Assembly (NCBI GenBank): GCA_017533785.1
Contig: JAFWII010000001.1
Span: forward strand, 53,525 to 117,524
Direction of reading: 5' to 3'
Source: Erysipelotrichaceae bacterium
GTDB lineage: Bacteria; Bacillota_I; Bacilli_A; Erysipelotrichales; Erysipelotrichaceae
Length of the DNA stretch: 64,000 nt
Shown piece by piece: positions 26,026 through 34,334 of this stretch (position 1 is the first letter of the stretch; each line of letters begins with the position of its first letter). Below the pieces are notes generated by a model. That model saw nothing but the letters and a program-made list of their open reading frames with translations. It ran no database searches and was not told the origin of the DNA. Made by a program: the position numbers and the translations under genes.

Positions 26026-27305
26026 CAGAGAAGAAGAACAAGCAGGATCCTGCTCTTTCACAGATCCTCCTGAAGGGGAAGCGGGTCAATGAGCAGACCG
26101 GATATCTGGAAGATGATGAAAACTGTTCGGTTACCTTCGAACCTGTTTTTGTGTCGAAAGGAGAAACGGTCAGTTCCGATCATCCTTTCCGATTCTATTT
26201 CTATCATCCGGAGATACAGGAAAAACTGATCCATACCTATGCGTATGATCCGGACAGCAATTACACGACATATGATGCTGATCTGTCTGTTTTTGAGGAG
26301 ATCCGCGAGAAAACAATGGCGCAGGACGGATATATCCGTTTGGTTTTCAGAGATGTTGGACCGGCATCTCTAGAAGAGCTTGCTTGTTTCTCCGGCCGGA
26401 AAGAACGCAAGATCATTCAGAAGCCCTGCTTCGTGCAGGAGCAGCAGCGCATGCTGGAAAGGCTCAGCAAACTAAGAGAAGATGAGGATGCCTGTTTCCT
26501 CCTTCTTGCGGACACCCATTACTGTTACGGAAGTGTTTTTCCGGAATCTGCTGTAAATCTCAAAAGACTCAGCGACGAGATCCATCCGCAGGCTCTGATC
26601 CATCTTGGCGATCTGACGGACGGCGCACAATCTACTTCCGTCAGTAAAGAAATGACGTATCGCGTCCTGGACGGTCTGAAAGAGTGCGGCATTCCGGTCG
26701 AATTGTGTATCGGCAACCATGACGGAAATTACTTCCGCGGTAATAAGGATGTATTTACCAAAAAGCAGCGCGAAGAATTCTATCTCGGCGGCAAGAGAGA
26801 AGACCGCAGAGTGGATATCTCCGGGAAAAAGCTGTCCTTGCTGTTCCTGACGACGTTCGATCCGACCCGCAAGGAACGCTACGGTTTTTCCGCAGAGACG
26901 ATCTGGAACTGTCTTTGGCTCCTGAAGGGAAAACCGAAGGGAAACAAACTGCTGGTCTTTTCGCATGTTCCGCCGGTCGGCGAGATGCATTACTGGGATC
27001 CGCATATCCATAACAGCAAATGGATGATGAAACTGCTGAACCGTCATCAGAGACGGTATCATGATATACTTGCCTACATTCATGGTCATAACCATGCCGA
27101 CAGCATCTACCGCCGGCAGTCTTTCCCGATCGTCGGGATCGCTTCCAACAAACCGGAGGATTTCCTTGACCGCAAACCGGGAGGAACGACTACACCGGCC
27201 AGGAAGCAGGGAGATGTTACCCAGGAGTGTTTTGATGTGCTTCTTGTAAAGAAGGACAAAGTGTATTTCCTGCGCTACGGCGCAGGTGAGGACCGGGCTT
27301 TATGA
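26022..27305 (+). CDS. Calcineurin-like metallophosphoesterase
   Basis: 427 aa. An N-terminal domain of about 140 aa with no clear family precedes the phosphoesterase core, which shows all metal-ligand blocks in order: LLADTHYCYG, IHLGDLTDGAQ, CIGNHDGNY, VFSHVPPVG and YIHGHNHADS. No signal peptide or membrane helix is seen, so it is probably cytoplasmic. Within a CDP-activated group pathway it may dephosphorylate a sugar-phosphate intermediate or remove a phosphodiester group (inference). It overlaps both neighbours by 4 nt. Confidence 0.85.
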   Translation: MTEKKNKQDPALSQILLKGKRVNEQTGYLEDDENCSVTFEPVFVSKGETVSSDHPFRFYFYHPEIQEKLIHTYAYDPDSNYTTYDADLSVFEEIREKTMAQDGYIRLVFRDVGPASLEELACFSGRKERKIIQKPCFVQEQQRMLERLSKLREDEDACFLLLADTHYCYGSVFPESAVNLKRLSDEIHPQALIHLGDLTDGAQSTSVSKEMTYRVLDGLKECGIPVELCIGNHDGNYFRGNKDVFTKKQREEFYLGGKREDRRVDISGKKLSLLFLTTFDPTRKERYGFSAETIWNCLWLLKGKPKGNKLLVFSHVPPVGEMHYWDPHIHNSKWMMKLLNRHQRRYHDILAYIHGHNHADSIYRRQSFPIVGIASNKPEDFLDRKPGGTTTPARKQGDVTQECFDVLLVKKDKVYFLRYGAGEDRAL

Positions 27306-28120
27306 TCCATTACGATCAGGAGACTCTCCGCAGGATCCAGCTTGTGCAGCTCGGACTCCTTAAGGAAGCAGACCGGATCTGCCGGAAACACGATATTCCA
27401 TATGTCATCATTGCCGGAACGCTGTTAGGGGCGGTCCGCCACAAAGGATTCATCCCCTGGGACGACGATGCGGATATCGCACTGCTCAGGAAGGACTACG
27501 ACCGTTTTGTCGAAGCCTGCAAAGAAGACCTGGATACGGAGAACTTCTATTTTCAGGATCACCGGGTCACGCCCGGATACCGCTGGGGTTACGGGAAACT
27601 GCGCCGCAAGGACACCGTTTTTCTGCGCGAGCATCAGGAACACATGCCCTATGAGCAGGGAGTGTTCATCGATGTATTCCCTTTGGATGCTGTGCCACAG
27701 AGCCGTATCGGGCGAACGGTCAAAAACTTTGAATGTTTCCTGGTCCGCAAGGCGCTTTATGCGCCGGTCGGAAAGATCGCGGACAAAAGCTTTTTGAAGA
27801 GGTGGGTCTACAGCCTGCTTTCCAAGATCCCGGACAGGAGCATTTTCGGACATCTGGAAAAAATGATCGCAAAAGCAGAAAAAACCAGATCCGAATGGGT
27901 GCGCATCCTGATGTTCCCGACTCCGAACAGGGAATACGGCTACTTGCGCCGCTGGTATCTTGACCGCGAAGAGATCTGCTTTGAAGGGATCCCGTTTTAC
28001 GGGATCGGGGATACAAATGAGTATCTGACATTCAAATTCGGTGATTATATGACACTGCCGCCGGAGAGCGGAAGAAAAACGCATCCGGTCTCTCAACTGA
28101 AGCTTCCGGAGAAGATATGA
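27302..28120 (+). CDS. LicD-family phosphotransferase, second copy
   Basis: 272 aa with the core HDIPYVIIAGTLLGAVRHKG followed by FIPWDDDADIAL, and the downstream FIDVFPLDAVP block typical of the family. It differs strongly from the LicD at 23834 outside the motif. It sits in a chain of ATGA overlaps with both neighbours. It probably transfers a phospho-group from a CDP donor to a different sugar than the first LicD does. Confidence 0.88.
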   Translation: MIHYDQETLRRIQLVQLGLLKEADRICRKHDIPYVIIAGTLLGAVRHKGFIPWDDDADIALLRKDYDRFVEACKEDLDTENFYFQDHRVTPGYRWGYGKLRRKDTVFLREHQEHMPYEQGVFIDVFPLDAVPQSRIGRTVKNFECFLVRKALYAPVGKIADKSFLKRWVYSLLSKIPDRSIFGHLEKMIAKAEKTRSEWVRILMFPTPNREYGYLRRWYLDREEICFEGIPFYGIGDTNEYLTFKFGDYMTLPPESGRKTHPVSQLKLPEKI

Positions 28121-28899
28121 ATCAACAGGAGATGAAAGAACTGCTGAAACAGCACGGGTATTATGTTTTCGGAACGGGATATGTCGCCCGTATGCTTTAC
28201 CGTGCACTGGAAAAACAGGGACTGCTGAATAATCTGCAGGCTTTTTGCCGCAGCAGGACCACTTCCGGCGAAACGTTTTTGGATGTTTCGGTCATTTCTG
28301 CGGAAGAGGCGGTCCAAAGCGGAAGACCGATACTGCTCGGGGTCCATGACGGGGGCAGTTCCACGGTTCCGCACGCGGATAAAATGATCCATATTTACCC
28401 TTATCTGAAAGGCTGGCTTTTCGGAGAACCGCTGAAAAGACAGCAGACCATGAATACCGAAGAGATCCGACAGAAGCAGCCGGAGGATCAGTACTGGATC
28501 GCTGCCCGTTATGCCGGCATCGAAGGGATCGCGGAGAACGATCCTAAGAAAAAGGAGATCTATCTCCGGGCAATGTCCATGCATTGTTCCAGAGAGACCG
28601 CGCAGCGGCGTTTGGAATCGCTGAAACTGCTCATGAGTGAAGCAAAGAATAACGGTCTTGATCCTGACCGGCCGATCGCTCTGGATGCAGACTTTCGGAT
28701 CATTGACGGCCTGCATCGTCTGGCTGTCGCCGCCTGGCTGAATATTGAAGAGATACAAGCGGATATTTATCCGGTATCTGATGTTTTTACAGAGCTTTTC
28801 GGTGAGAACAACCGTCTAAGCGAAGTGGCGCTTCGCAAAAACAGTTTTACCGATGCGGAGATCGCATATCTCAGGGAGTGTAAACGGAAATGCGGGTAA
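28117..28899 (+). CDS. Rossmann-like domain joined to ParB-like domain, function unknown
   Basis: 260 aa. The N-terminal part begins with a nucleotide-binding-like strand and loop, YYVFGTGYVARMLYRALEKQG, of the type seen at the ends of glycan transferases in this operon. The C-terminal part contains RPIALDADFRIIDGLHRLAVA followed by WLNIEEIQADIYP, which matches the ParB/sulfiredoxin-like fold with its GxHR element. In ParB that element binds CTP. CTP-linked chemistry is plentiful in this operon, but whether this domain binds CTP is only a guess. It overlaps the upstream LicD by 4 nt and the downstream GT2 by 10 nt. Confidence 0.55.
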   Translation: MNQQEMKELLKQHGYYVFGTGYVARMLYRALEKQGLLNNLQAFCRSRTTSGETFLDVSVISAEEAVQSGRPILLGVHDGGSSTVPHADKMIHIYPYLKGWLFGEPLKRQQTMNTEEIRQKQPEDQYWIAARYAGIEGIAENDPKKKEIYLRAMSMHCSRETAQRRLESLKLLMSEAKNNGLDPDRPIALDADFRIIDGLHRLAVAAWLNIEEIQADIYPVSDVFTELFGENNRLSEVALRKNSFTDAEIAYLRECKRKCG

Positions 28900-30473
28900 A
28901 CGAAGAATTAATCACGCTGATCCTGCCCGTTTATAACGTTGCGGAGTATATCGATCAGTGCATGGAGACTGTGACCGCACAGACTTATCCAAAACTCGAG
29001 ATTCTCCTGATCAACGACGGATCGACTGACGATTCCCTTAAGGTAATGCGGAAATGGGAAGAAAAGGACAGCCGGGTACGCGTCATCGACAAAAAGAACG
29101 AAGGCGTCGCGGCTACACGCAATCTCGGCATCCGCGAGGCAAAGGGAACTGTCATCGGGTTCGTTGATCCCGATGACTGGCTCGATCTTTCTTATGTCGA
29201 AAAACTGTTCACGAAAATGCAGGAAGAAGACGCGGAATATGTGGAGTGTGATCTTTGGCGCGTTGACGGAAGAACAGGAAAAATGATCTACCGTTCCTGC
29301 GGCAGCCGGATGGGCGCTCCCTTTACGTCGGAAGAACATATGAAATACGGGCCGACTGCGACATACAAAGCGTTGAGCCGGAAAGAGTTGTGGGACCGCT
29401 ATGATCTTCATATGCCGTCCTGCTCTTTCGAATCACCGGCGGTGTATTCGCTGATCCTGGCCTTAAGCAGAAAGAACGCGTATGTTCCGGAAGCTCTGTA
29501 TTATTACCGCAGATTCCGCCCGGCTTCTCTTGTTGAGACAGGGTATTCCGCCGATCCGCTGCTCGGTGTAAAGGCGATGGAATTCCTGACGAACGAATTC
29601 AAACGCTGCGGGATCTATGAAGAGTATAAAGGCATCCTGCCGGGGATCGTCACCTACCGTCTGAATGATATCCTGGCTATGCAGTATCACCGCAAAACAG
29701 CGGAGGAGTTCCGGGATCTGGTAAAGAACTATGAGTCTTTACGCGGACGTTTATTTCCGCAGAGCCATCAGGAACGCTACCTGCTTTTCGGCGGGTATAA
29801 TCTGAACCGTATCCTGATCCATATGGATCTGCTGCAGGATCCGGGCAAACGGTTTAACTTCAGCAGCCTGATCTCACTGTATAAAGAACGCGAAGAGATC
29901 CGTCCCGTCCATCATAAGAACCGTTACCGCGAGATCATGCTGGAAAAGGAAGAGAAACAGTCCTATTTCGAAATACTGAAAGACAGTCAGCCGGAGTATC
30001 TCTTTATGGATCTTCTGGAGGAGCGTTTTGACATACTCGAATCCGGTTCTTACCGGACGCTCAGCGACGCCCGCGAAGGCGCTGCCGAGCAGATCGAAGG
30101 CAGAAGGATCGCGCGCAGCAGCGAAGAATGCACCGAACTGTGGAAGAGAAGCTTCGACCGTTTCTATTCCCGCAGCAAGGAGATCGCACCGGCTCTGAAG
30201 ATCATCGTTCTGGAAGACTATCTGAGCGAAAAGGTCGGAGATCTGCAGGGTCAGAATGTTTTCACCGAGATCGATCAGATCCGGGAAACAAACGGAATCC
30301 TCAAAGAGTATTACACATATATCCGGGAGAATTATCCCGATGTCCGGATGGTCACAACCGGTGATCTTCCACTGTACTTTACGGATACGCATTTTGAATA
30401 CGGCGCCGTTCCCTCTCACCTCAACGAGATCGTAAACCAACAGATCGCGGAACGGGCAGAGGCACGCCTTTGA
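28890..30473 (+). CDS. GT2 glycosyltransferase with C-terminal DUF6270-like domain
   Basis: 527 aa. Residues 5-225 form a GT2 domain: LITLILPVYNVAEYIDQC, NDGSTDDSLKVM, and FVDPDDWLDLSY as the DxD region. Residues about 360-527 resemble DUF6270, an SGNH-like family: YLFMDLLEERFDILESGSY, then DTHFEYGAVPSHLNE at the end. The transferase adds a sugar. The extra domain may hydrolyse or transfer an acyl or phospho group. The start codon at 28890 lies inside the preceding gene, showing coupling. The DUF6270 assignment is from memory of the family's pattern and is moderate. Confidence 0.75.
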   Translation: MRVNEELITLILPVYNVAEYIDQCMETVTAQTYPKLEILLINDGSTDDSLKVMRKWEEKDSRVRVIDKKNEGVAATRNLGIREAKGTVIGFVDPDDWLDLSYVEKLFTKMQEEDAEYVECDLWRVDGRTGKMIYRSCGSRMGAPFTSEEHMKYGPTATYKALSRKELWDRYDLHMPSCSFESPAVYSLILALSRKNAYVPEALYYYRRFRPASLVETGYSADPLLGVKAMEFLTNEFKRCGIYEEYKGILPGIVTYRLNDILAMQYHRKTAEEFRDLVKNYESLRGRLFPQSHQERYLLFGGYNLNRILIHMDLLQDPGKRFNFSSLISLYKEREEIRPVHHKNRYREIMLEKEEKQSYFEILKDSQPEYLFMDLLEERFDILESGSYRTLSDAREGAAEQIEGRRIARSSEECTELWKRSFDRFYSRSKEIAPALKIIVLEDYLSEKVGDLQGQNVFTEIDQIRETNGILKEYYTYIRENYPDVRMVTTGDLPLYFTDTHFEYGAVPSHLNEIVNQQIAERAEARL

Positions 30474-30502
30474 ACGACGAATATCCGCGCGCTAAACTTC
30501 CG

Positions 30503-30536
30503 CAGGACACAGCTGGCTTCTGAAACAGCGGTCCTG
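30503..30536. other. Intergenic hairpin without a T-run
   Basis: CAGGAC (30503-30508) pairs with GTCCTG (30531-30536), with an inner GCTG/CAGC pairing. It lies in the only sizeable gap (97 nt) of the operon before 36.7 kb. No T-run follows, so it may be an mRNA processing or stability element rather than a terminator. Confidence 0.4.
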
Positions 30537-30570
30537 GTCATATGCCGATCAACGAAAGCAGGTAACCGAT

Positions 30571-31821
30571 ATGCAAAAACAGCCTTTAGTTTCAGTCGTT
30601 ATCCCGGTGTACAATACCGAGAAGTATCTCCCGCAATGCCTTGACAGCGTTCTCTGTCAGACCCTGCGGGATATTGAAGTGCTCTGCATTGATGACGCCT
30701 CTCCGGACCGCTGCGGTGAGATCCTGGATGAATACGCGGTCAGAGATCCCCGCGTAAAGGTTTTTCATCTTCCGGAGAACCACAAACAAGGCTATGGACG
30801 CAATCTCGGCATTCAGCATGCAGAAGGGGAATTTCTGTACTTTCTGGATTCTGATGATATGATCGAACCCGCTGCGCTGGAAGAGCTGATTGAACTCGCG
30901 AAGAAAGAGAAGCTGGATGCCGTCTTCTTCGATTCCAGGGATCTGTTTGAATCAGAAGAGATCAAACGGGTCTATACTCCGGCTTTTGAGGAGCGTCATG
31001 GGGACTATCCCGACCGGCCGGTAGAAGGAAAGGTCCTGTTCGATCTTTTCATCGAACAGAATGAATGGACCTGTTATCCGCAGCGCATATTCTGGCGCCG
31101 TGACTTTATTATCCGGGAAGGGATACGCAATCCGGAAGGTTCGGAACATGAGGATGAGTATTTTGCCTTTGCCGGGATCCTTCTCGCAAAGCGGGCGATG
31201 TATGTGCCCAAACAGTATTTCATTCTGCGCATACGTCCGAACTCCGTTATGACCAGCAAGTACATGCCGAAAAACTTCCACGGTTATCTTGTAAACTATT
31301 ACCGGATGAGCCGCTTTGTCGCGGAGAGGGAGATACATACTCTGGGGGCAGATCTCAATATCACCCGCATGTACGAGCGCAGCTGTTTCCTCTACAACAA
31401 ACTCAGTGCCGAATACGATCTGCGTGAATTCTGCAGCCGCAGAGAAAGTGATAAGATACTTTATGAATGCTTTGAGCAGCATATCAAGGCAGTTGACTAT
31501 ATGAACCGGATCGATCCCGGCGTTCTTCAGCAGATCGAGTCCTGTTCGCATCTGTATATCTACGGTGCCGGCATCGTAGCTGACCGCTTTGCCCGTAAAG
31601 TCGTTCTCCGGAAGAACATCCATCTGGACGGCTTCCTGGTATCGCAGGCAAATGATAATGTCCGCATCCTTTACGGACGTCCGGTAACGGTATTCAGCGA
31701 AACGAAACTTCCGGAGGATGCGCTGGTAGTTGCCGCGGTCGGCGCGGGACTGCGCGGCGAAGTGAGTGAACTGCTCGAGCGAAGCGGTGTGCGCTGGATC
31801 TATTACCGCGATGTCAAATAG
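30571..31821 (+). CDS. GT2 glycosyltransferase with C-terminal Rossmann-like segment
   Basis: 416 aa. The N-terminal GT2 domain starts PLVSVVIPVYNTEKYLPQCL and includes IDDASPDRCGEIL and FLDSDDMIEP (DxD). The C-terminal 90 aa (LYIYGAGIVADRFARKV onward, ending in RWIYYRDVK) look like a small nucleotide-binding domain of the type also seen at the starts of the genes at 28117 and 31836. Its separate placement in three adjacent proteins suggests a shared partner or regulatory role. An SD-like GCAGGT precedes the start. Confidence 0.8.
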   Translation: MQKQPLVSVVIPVYNTEKYLPQCLDSVLCQTLRDIEVLCIDDASPDRCGEILDEYAVRDPRVKVFHLPENHKQGYGRNLGIQHAEGEFLYFLDSDDMIEPAALEELIELAKKEKLDAVFFDSRDLFESEEIKRVYTPAFEERHGDYPDRPVEGKVLFDLFIEQNEWTCYPQRIFWRRDFIIREGIRNPEGSEHEDEYFAFAGILLAKRAMYVPKQYFILRIRPNSVMTSKYMPKNFHGYLVNYYRMSRFVAEREIHTLGADLNITRMYERSCFLYNKLSAEYDLREFCSRRESDKILYECFEQHIKAVDYMNRIDPGVLQQIESCSHLYIYGAGIVADRFARKVVLRKNIHLDGFLVSQANDNVRILYGRPVTVFSETKLPEDALVVAAVGAGLRGEVSELLERSGVRWIYYRDVK

Positions 31822-31835
31822 TTGATCCTGTTAAT

Positions 31836-34334
31836 ATGACCGAACTTGAATACGTCCTTGAAAACTTCGATAAGCACTTTTCCTCCTTCTGCGGGAAGAG
31901 GATCCTTTTACATGGATCGCGCGAGTATGCGAAAGGGATCCTTGCGGCTTTTGATGAAAAGTATCATTTCCAGGGCGTTATGACGCTCGATCCTGTTGAA
32001 AAGAACGACTTCTGTGGAAAGAAGATCATCTGCGAGGAGGAGCTTGCGCAGCTGAAGCCGGAACTGATCATCTTTACTGAAAGAGTCAAATACGAAGAAC
32101 AGGCTTACCGGAGCCTTTCTTCATTGCCGGATCTTTCCGATACACTTCTGTTCAATATGTACGGGATCGACGAGAGAGAAGTCCGCGATGAGTACGGTCA
32201 GGTGAATGAACTGTCCAGAGATGCCTGCATGCGGTATTTGGAAGAAGCCGATATCGTCGGTTTCGAATTAATGGATGTTTTTTTCATTTCGCAGAATGGC
32301 GAGATCAAAAACCCGCGTCATCGTGTGCAGCAGATCTATGAAGAAGCCAGAAGAAAAAACAAGCAGGTCTTTTTCAGCCTTCGGCGCTCTTTTGACCGCG
32401 TAAAACAGATCGCTTCCCTGAAAGAACTGGGGATCGTGCCTGACGGAGATAAGATCCGGCTGATCGACCGGGAAGGGGAGGATCTTTCCTTCCGCAGGAT
32501 CCGTGAGTCTGATGCAGATAAGAAGATCCTGTATTTCGGATCGGGTTTTGTAAACGAGTTCCTGCTTCCGCGCTATTACGGGATCAGGACGATCCGTATT
32601 CATCTGTATTTTGATGTTCAGACTTCGATGAACATTATTCTGAATAATTACCGTCAGCTCGATACACCGGATACAGACAGGTTTGAACTGATCTGCCGGG
32701 AGATCGACAGACACGATGTCATTTCTTTTGACATTTTCGATACGCTGGTCTGCCGCAGGGTCCTGTTTCCGAACGACGTTTTCCGGCTTATCGCCGGGGA
32801 AGCAGACAGACGGTGGGACATCGATCCGAAGGAACTTTTTACCTGCCGGATCGCTGCCGAACACAGCTGCCCGCATCGGGAACTGACGGAGATCTGGCGT
32901 CAGGCTCTTGAAATGCTGCACCGTACGGATATTTCCGTGGAAGAAATAGAAAGACTTGAGCTGGACACAGAACGACGCTGTATATGTCCGAGAGAAAAAA
33001 CGGTTGCTCTGCTTTCCTATGCAAACCGGCACAATAAGACCGTGGTCCTGACCTCTGACATGTATATCTGTGCAGAAAAGCTGCGGGATCTTTTACAAAC
33101 GGCCGGCATCGCCGCCTATGCGGAGATCTTCGTATCAGTCGACCATGCCTGCTACAAAACCGATGGTTTGTTTGAGGAAGTAAAAAAGGCGTTCCCGCAG
33201 AAGCGCATCCTTCATCTGGGCGATAATTACGAGGCGGATGTAGTTTCTGCCGAAGCAGCCGGGATCGACGCGATCCATATCTGTTCCGTGCTTCAAACGG
33301 CCGCTGCCTGCGGCATGAAGGAGATCCTGCAAAAGGAATATCCGCTGAAAGAACGATGCCTTCTCGGTATGGCTTTCTCCGAGGCTTTCCGTGACCCGTT
33401 CGCAGCAACGGATATCAGCCTGCTTCCGCAGGATCTGCGCACAGAGCGGTTCGCTGCTGCATCCTGTTTCCCCATGCTGGCGGGTTTTCTGGGGTATTTG
33501 GCGGAAAAGTCAAAAGGCTTTGACGGGATCCTCTTTGCGTCCCGGGACGGATATATGCCCCGCGCGATGTATGAAGAGATGCGGAAATACGATGATTCAC
33601 TGCCGCCGGGCTGCTACCTGTACGCAAACCGGCACAGCTCTTTTCAGACGTGCATGGACCATGCGGAGACGATCGAAAAGACCTATATCGGAAAAAACCA
33701 AGACCTGTCTTCCTGGCTGGAGAACGTCTACGGGATCAGGAGTCCTCTGCCGTATAAAAAAGATGCCGACAGAAAGGAATATGTGCTGCTCCACTGGGAG
33801 GAGATCTGCAGAAAGGCAGCGTCCGCCAGGGAGAACACCTTACGGTATTTCAGGAGCAGCGGTATTTCGCTGGAAAAGAAATATCTGTTCGTGGATTTTG
33901 TCTCGATCGGCACGACTCAGCATTATCTTTCCGATTCGACCAGACTAAAAACAAAAGGGTGTTATCTGGCATGCCCGCTATATGGAGAACCATACAGCGG
34001 TATCGATTATTATCTTGATGAACAGGATGACTTTTTCATTTCCAATTATATGGAAATGGAATATATCATGACTTCGCCGGAGCCGTCACTGGATCACTTT
34101 GATGACGAGGGGAAGCCGGTATTCGCAGAAGAGACACGGTCAGAAAAGGATCTTCAGCAGATTGCCAAGATCCAAAAAAGAATCATGGACATATACAGTG
34201 AATACCTGAAACTGTTTTCTAAACAAACAGGGCTGATCGACAATTCGCTCCCGCCAAAGCTGTATGCTGCAGGAGGATATCATGGTATTGTGAGAGAAAG
34301 GGGATTTGATGACTGGATCAAACAGAAAATCTAA
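31836..34334 (+). CDS. COG5610-type HAD-superfamily protein with tandem HAD-like domains
   Basis: 832 aa. Residues 1-130 are the same Rossmann-like segment as in neighbours (RILLHGSREYAKGIL). Residues about 135-275 look like a degraded HAD domain: FELMDVFF replaces the catalytic DxDxT-type motif. A second HAD domain (about 290-500) has SFDIFDTLVCRR, VLTSDMYI and LHLGDNYEADV, the expected catalytic and metal sites. The last 330 aa include FASRDGYMPRAMY and have no function I can name. COG5610 proteins occur in polysaccharide clusters; their substrates are not known to me. It overlaps the next gene by 26 nt. Confidence 0.75.
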   Translation: MTELEYVLENFDKHFSSFCGKRILLHGSREYAKGILAAFDEKYHFQGVMTLDPVEKNDFCGKKIICEEELAQLKPELIIFTERVKYEEQAYRSLSSLPDLSDTLLFNMYGIDEREVRDEYGQVNELSRDACMRYLEEADIVGFELMDVFFISQNGEIKNPRHRVQQIYEEARRKNKQVFFSLRRSFDRVKQIASLKELGIVPDGDKIRLIDREGEDLSFRRIRESDADKKILYFGSGFVNEFLLPRYYGIRTIRIHLYFDVQTSMNIILNNYRQLDTPDTDRFELICREIDRHDVISFDIFDTLVCRRVLFPNDVFRLIAGEADRRWDIDPKELFTCRIAAEHSCPHRELTEIWRQALEMLHRTDISVEEIERLELDTERRCICPREKTVALLSYANRHNKTVVLTSDMYICAEKLRDLLQTAGIAAYAEIFVSVDHACYKTDGLFEEVKKAFPQKRILHLGDNYEADVVSAEAAGIDAIHICSVLQTAAACGMKEILQKEYPLKERCLLGMAFSEAFRDPFAATDISLLPQDLRTERFAAASCFPMLAGFLGYLAEKSKGFDGILFASRDGYMPRAMYEEMRKYDDSLPPGCYLYANRHSSFQTCMDHAETIEKTYIGKNQDLSSWLENVYGIRSPLPYKKDADRKEYVLLHWEEICRKAASARENTLRYFRSSGISLEKKYLFVDFVSIGTTQHYLSDSTRLKTKGCYLACPLYGEPYSGIDYYLDEQDDFFISNYMEMEYIMTSPEPSLDHFDDEGKPVFAEETRSEKDLQQIAKIQKRIMDIYSEYLKLFSKQTGLIDNSLPPKLYAAGGYHGIVRERGFDDWIKQKI

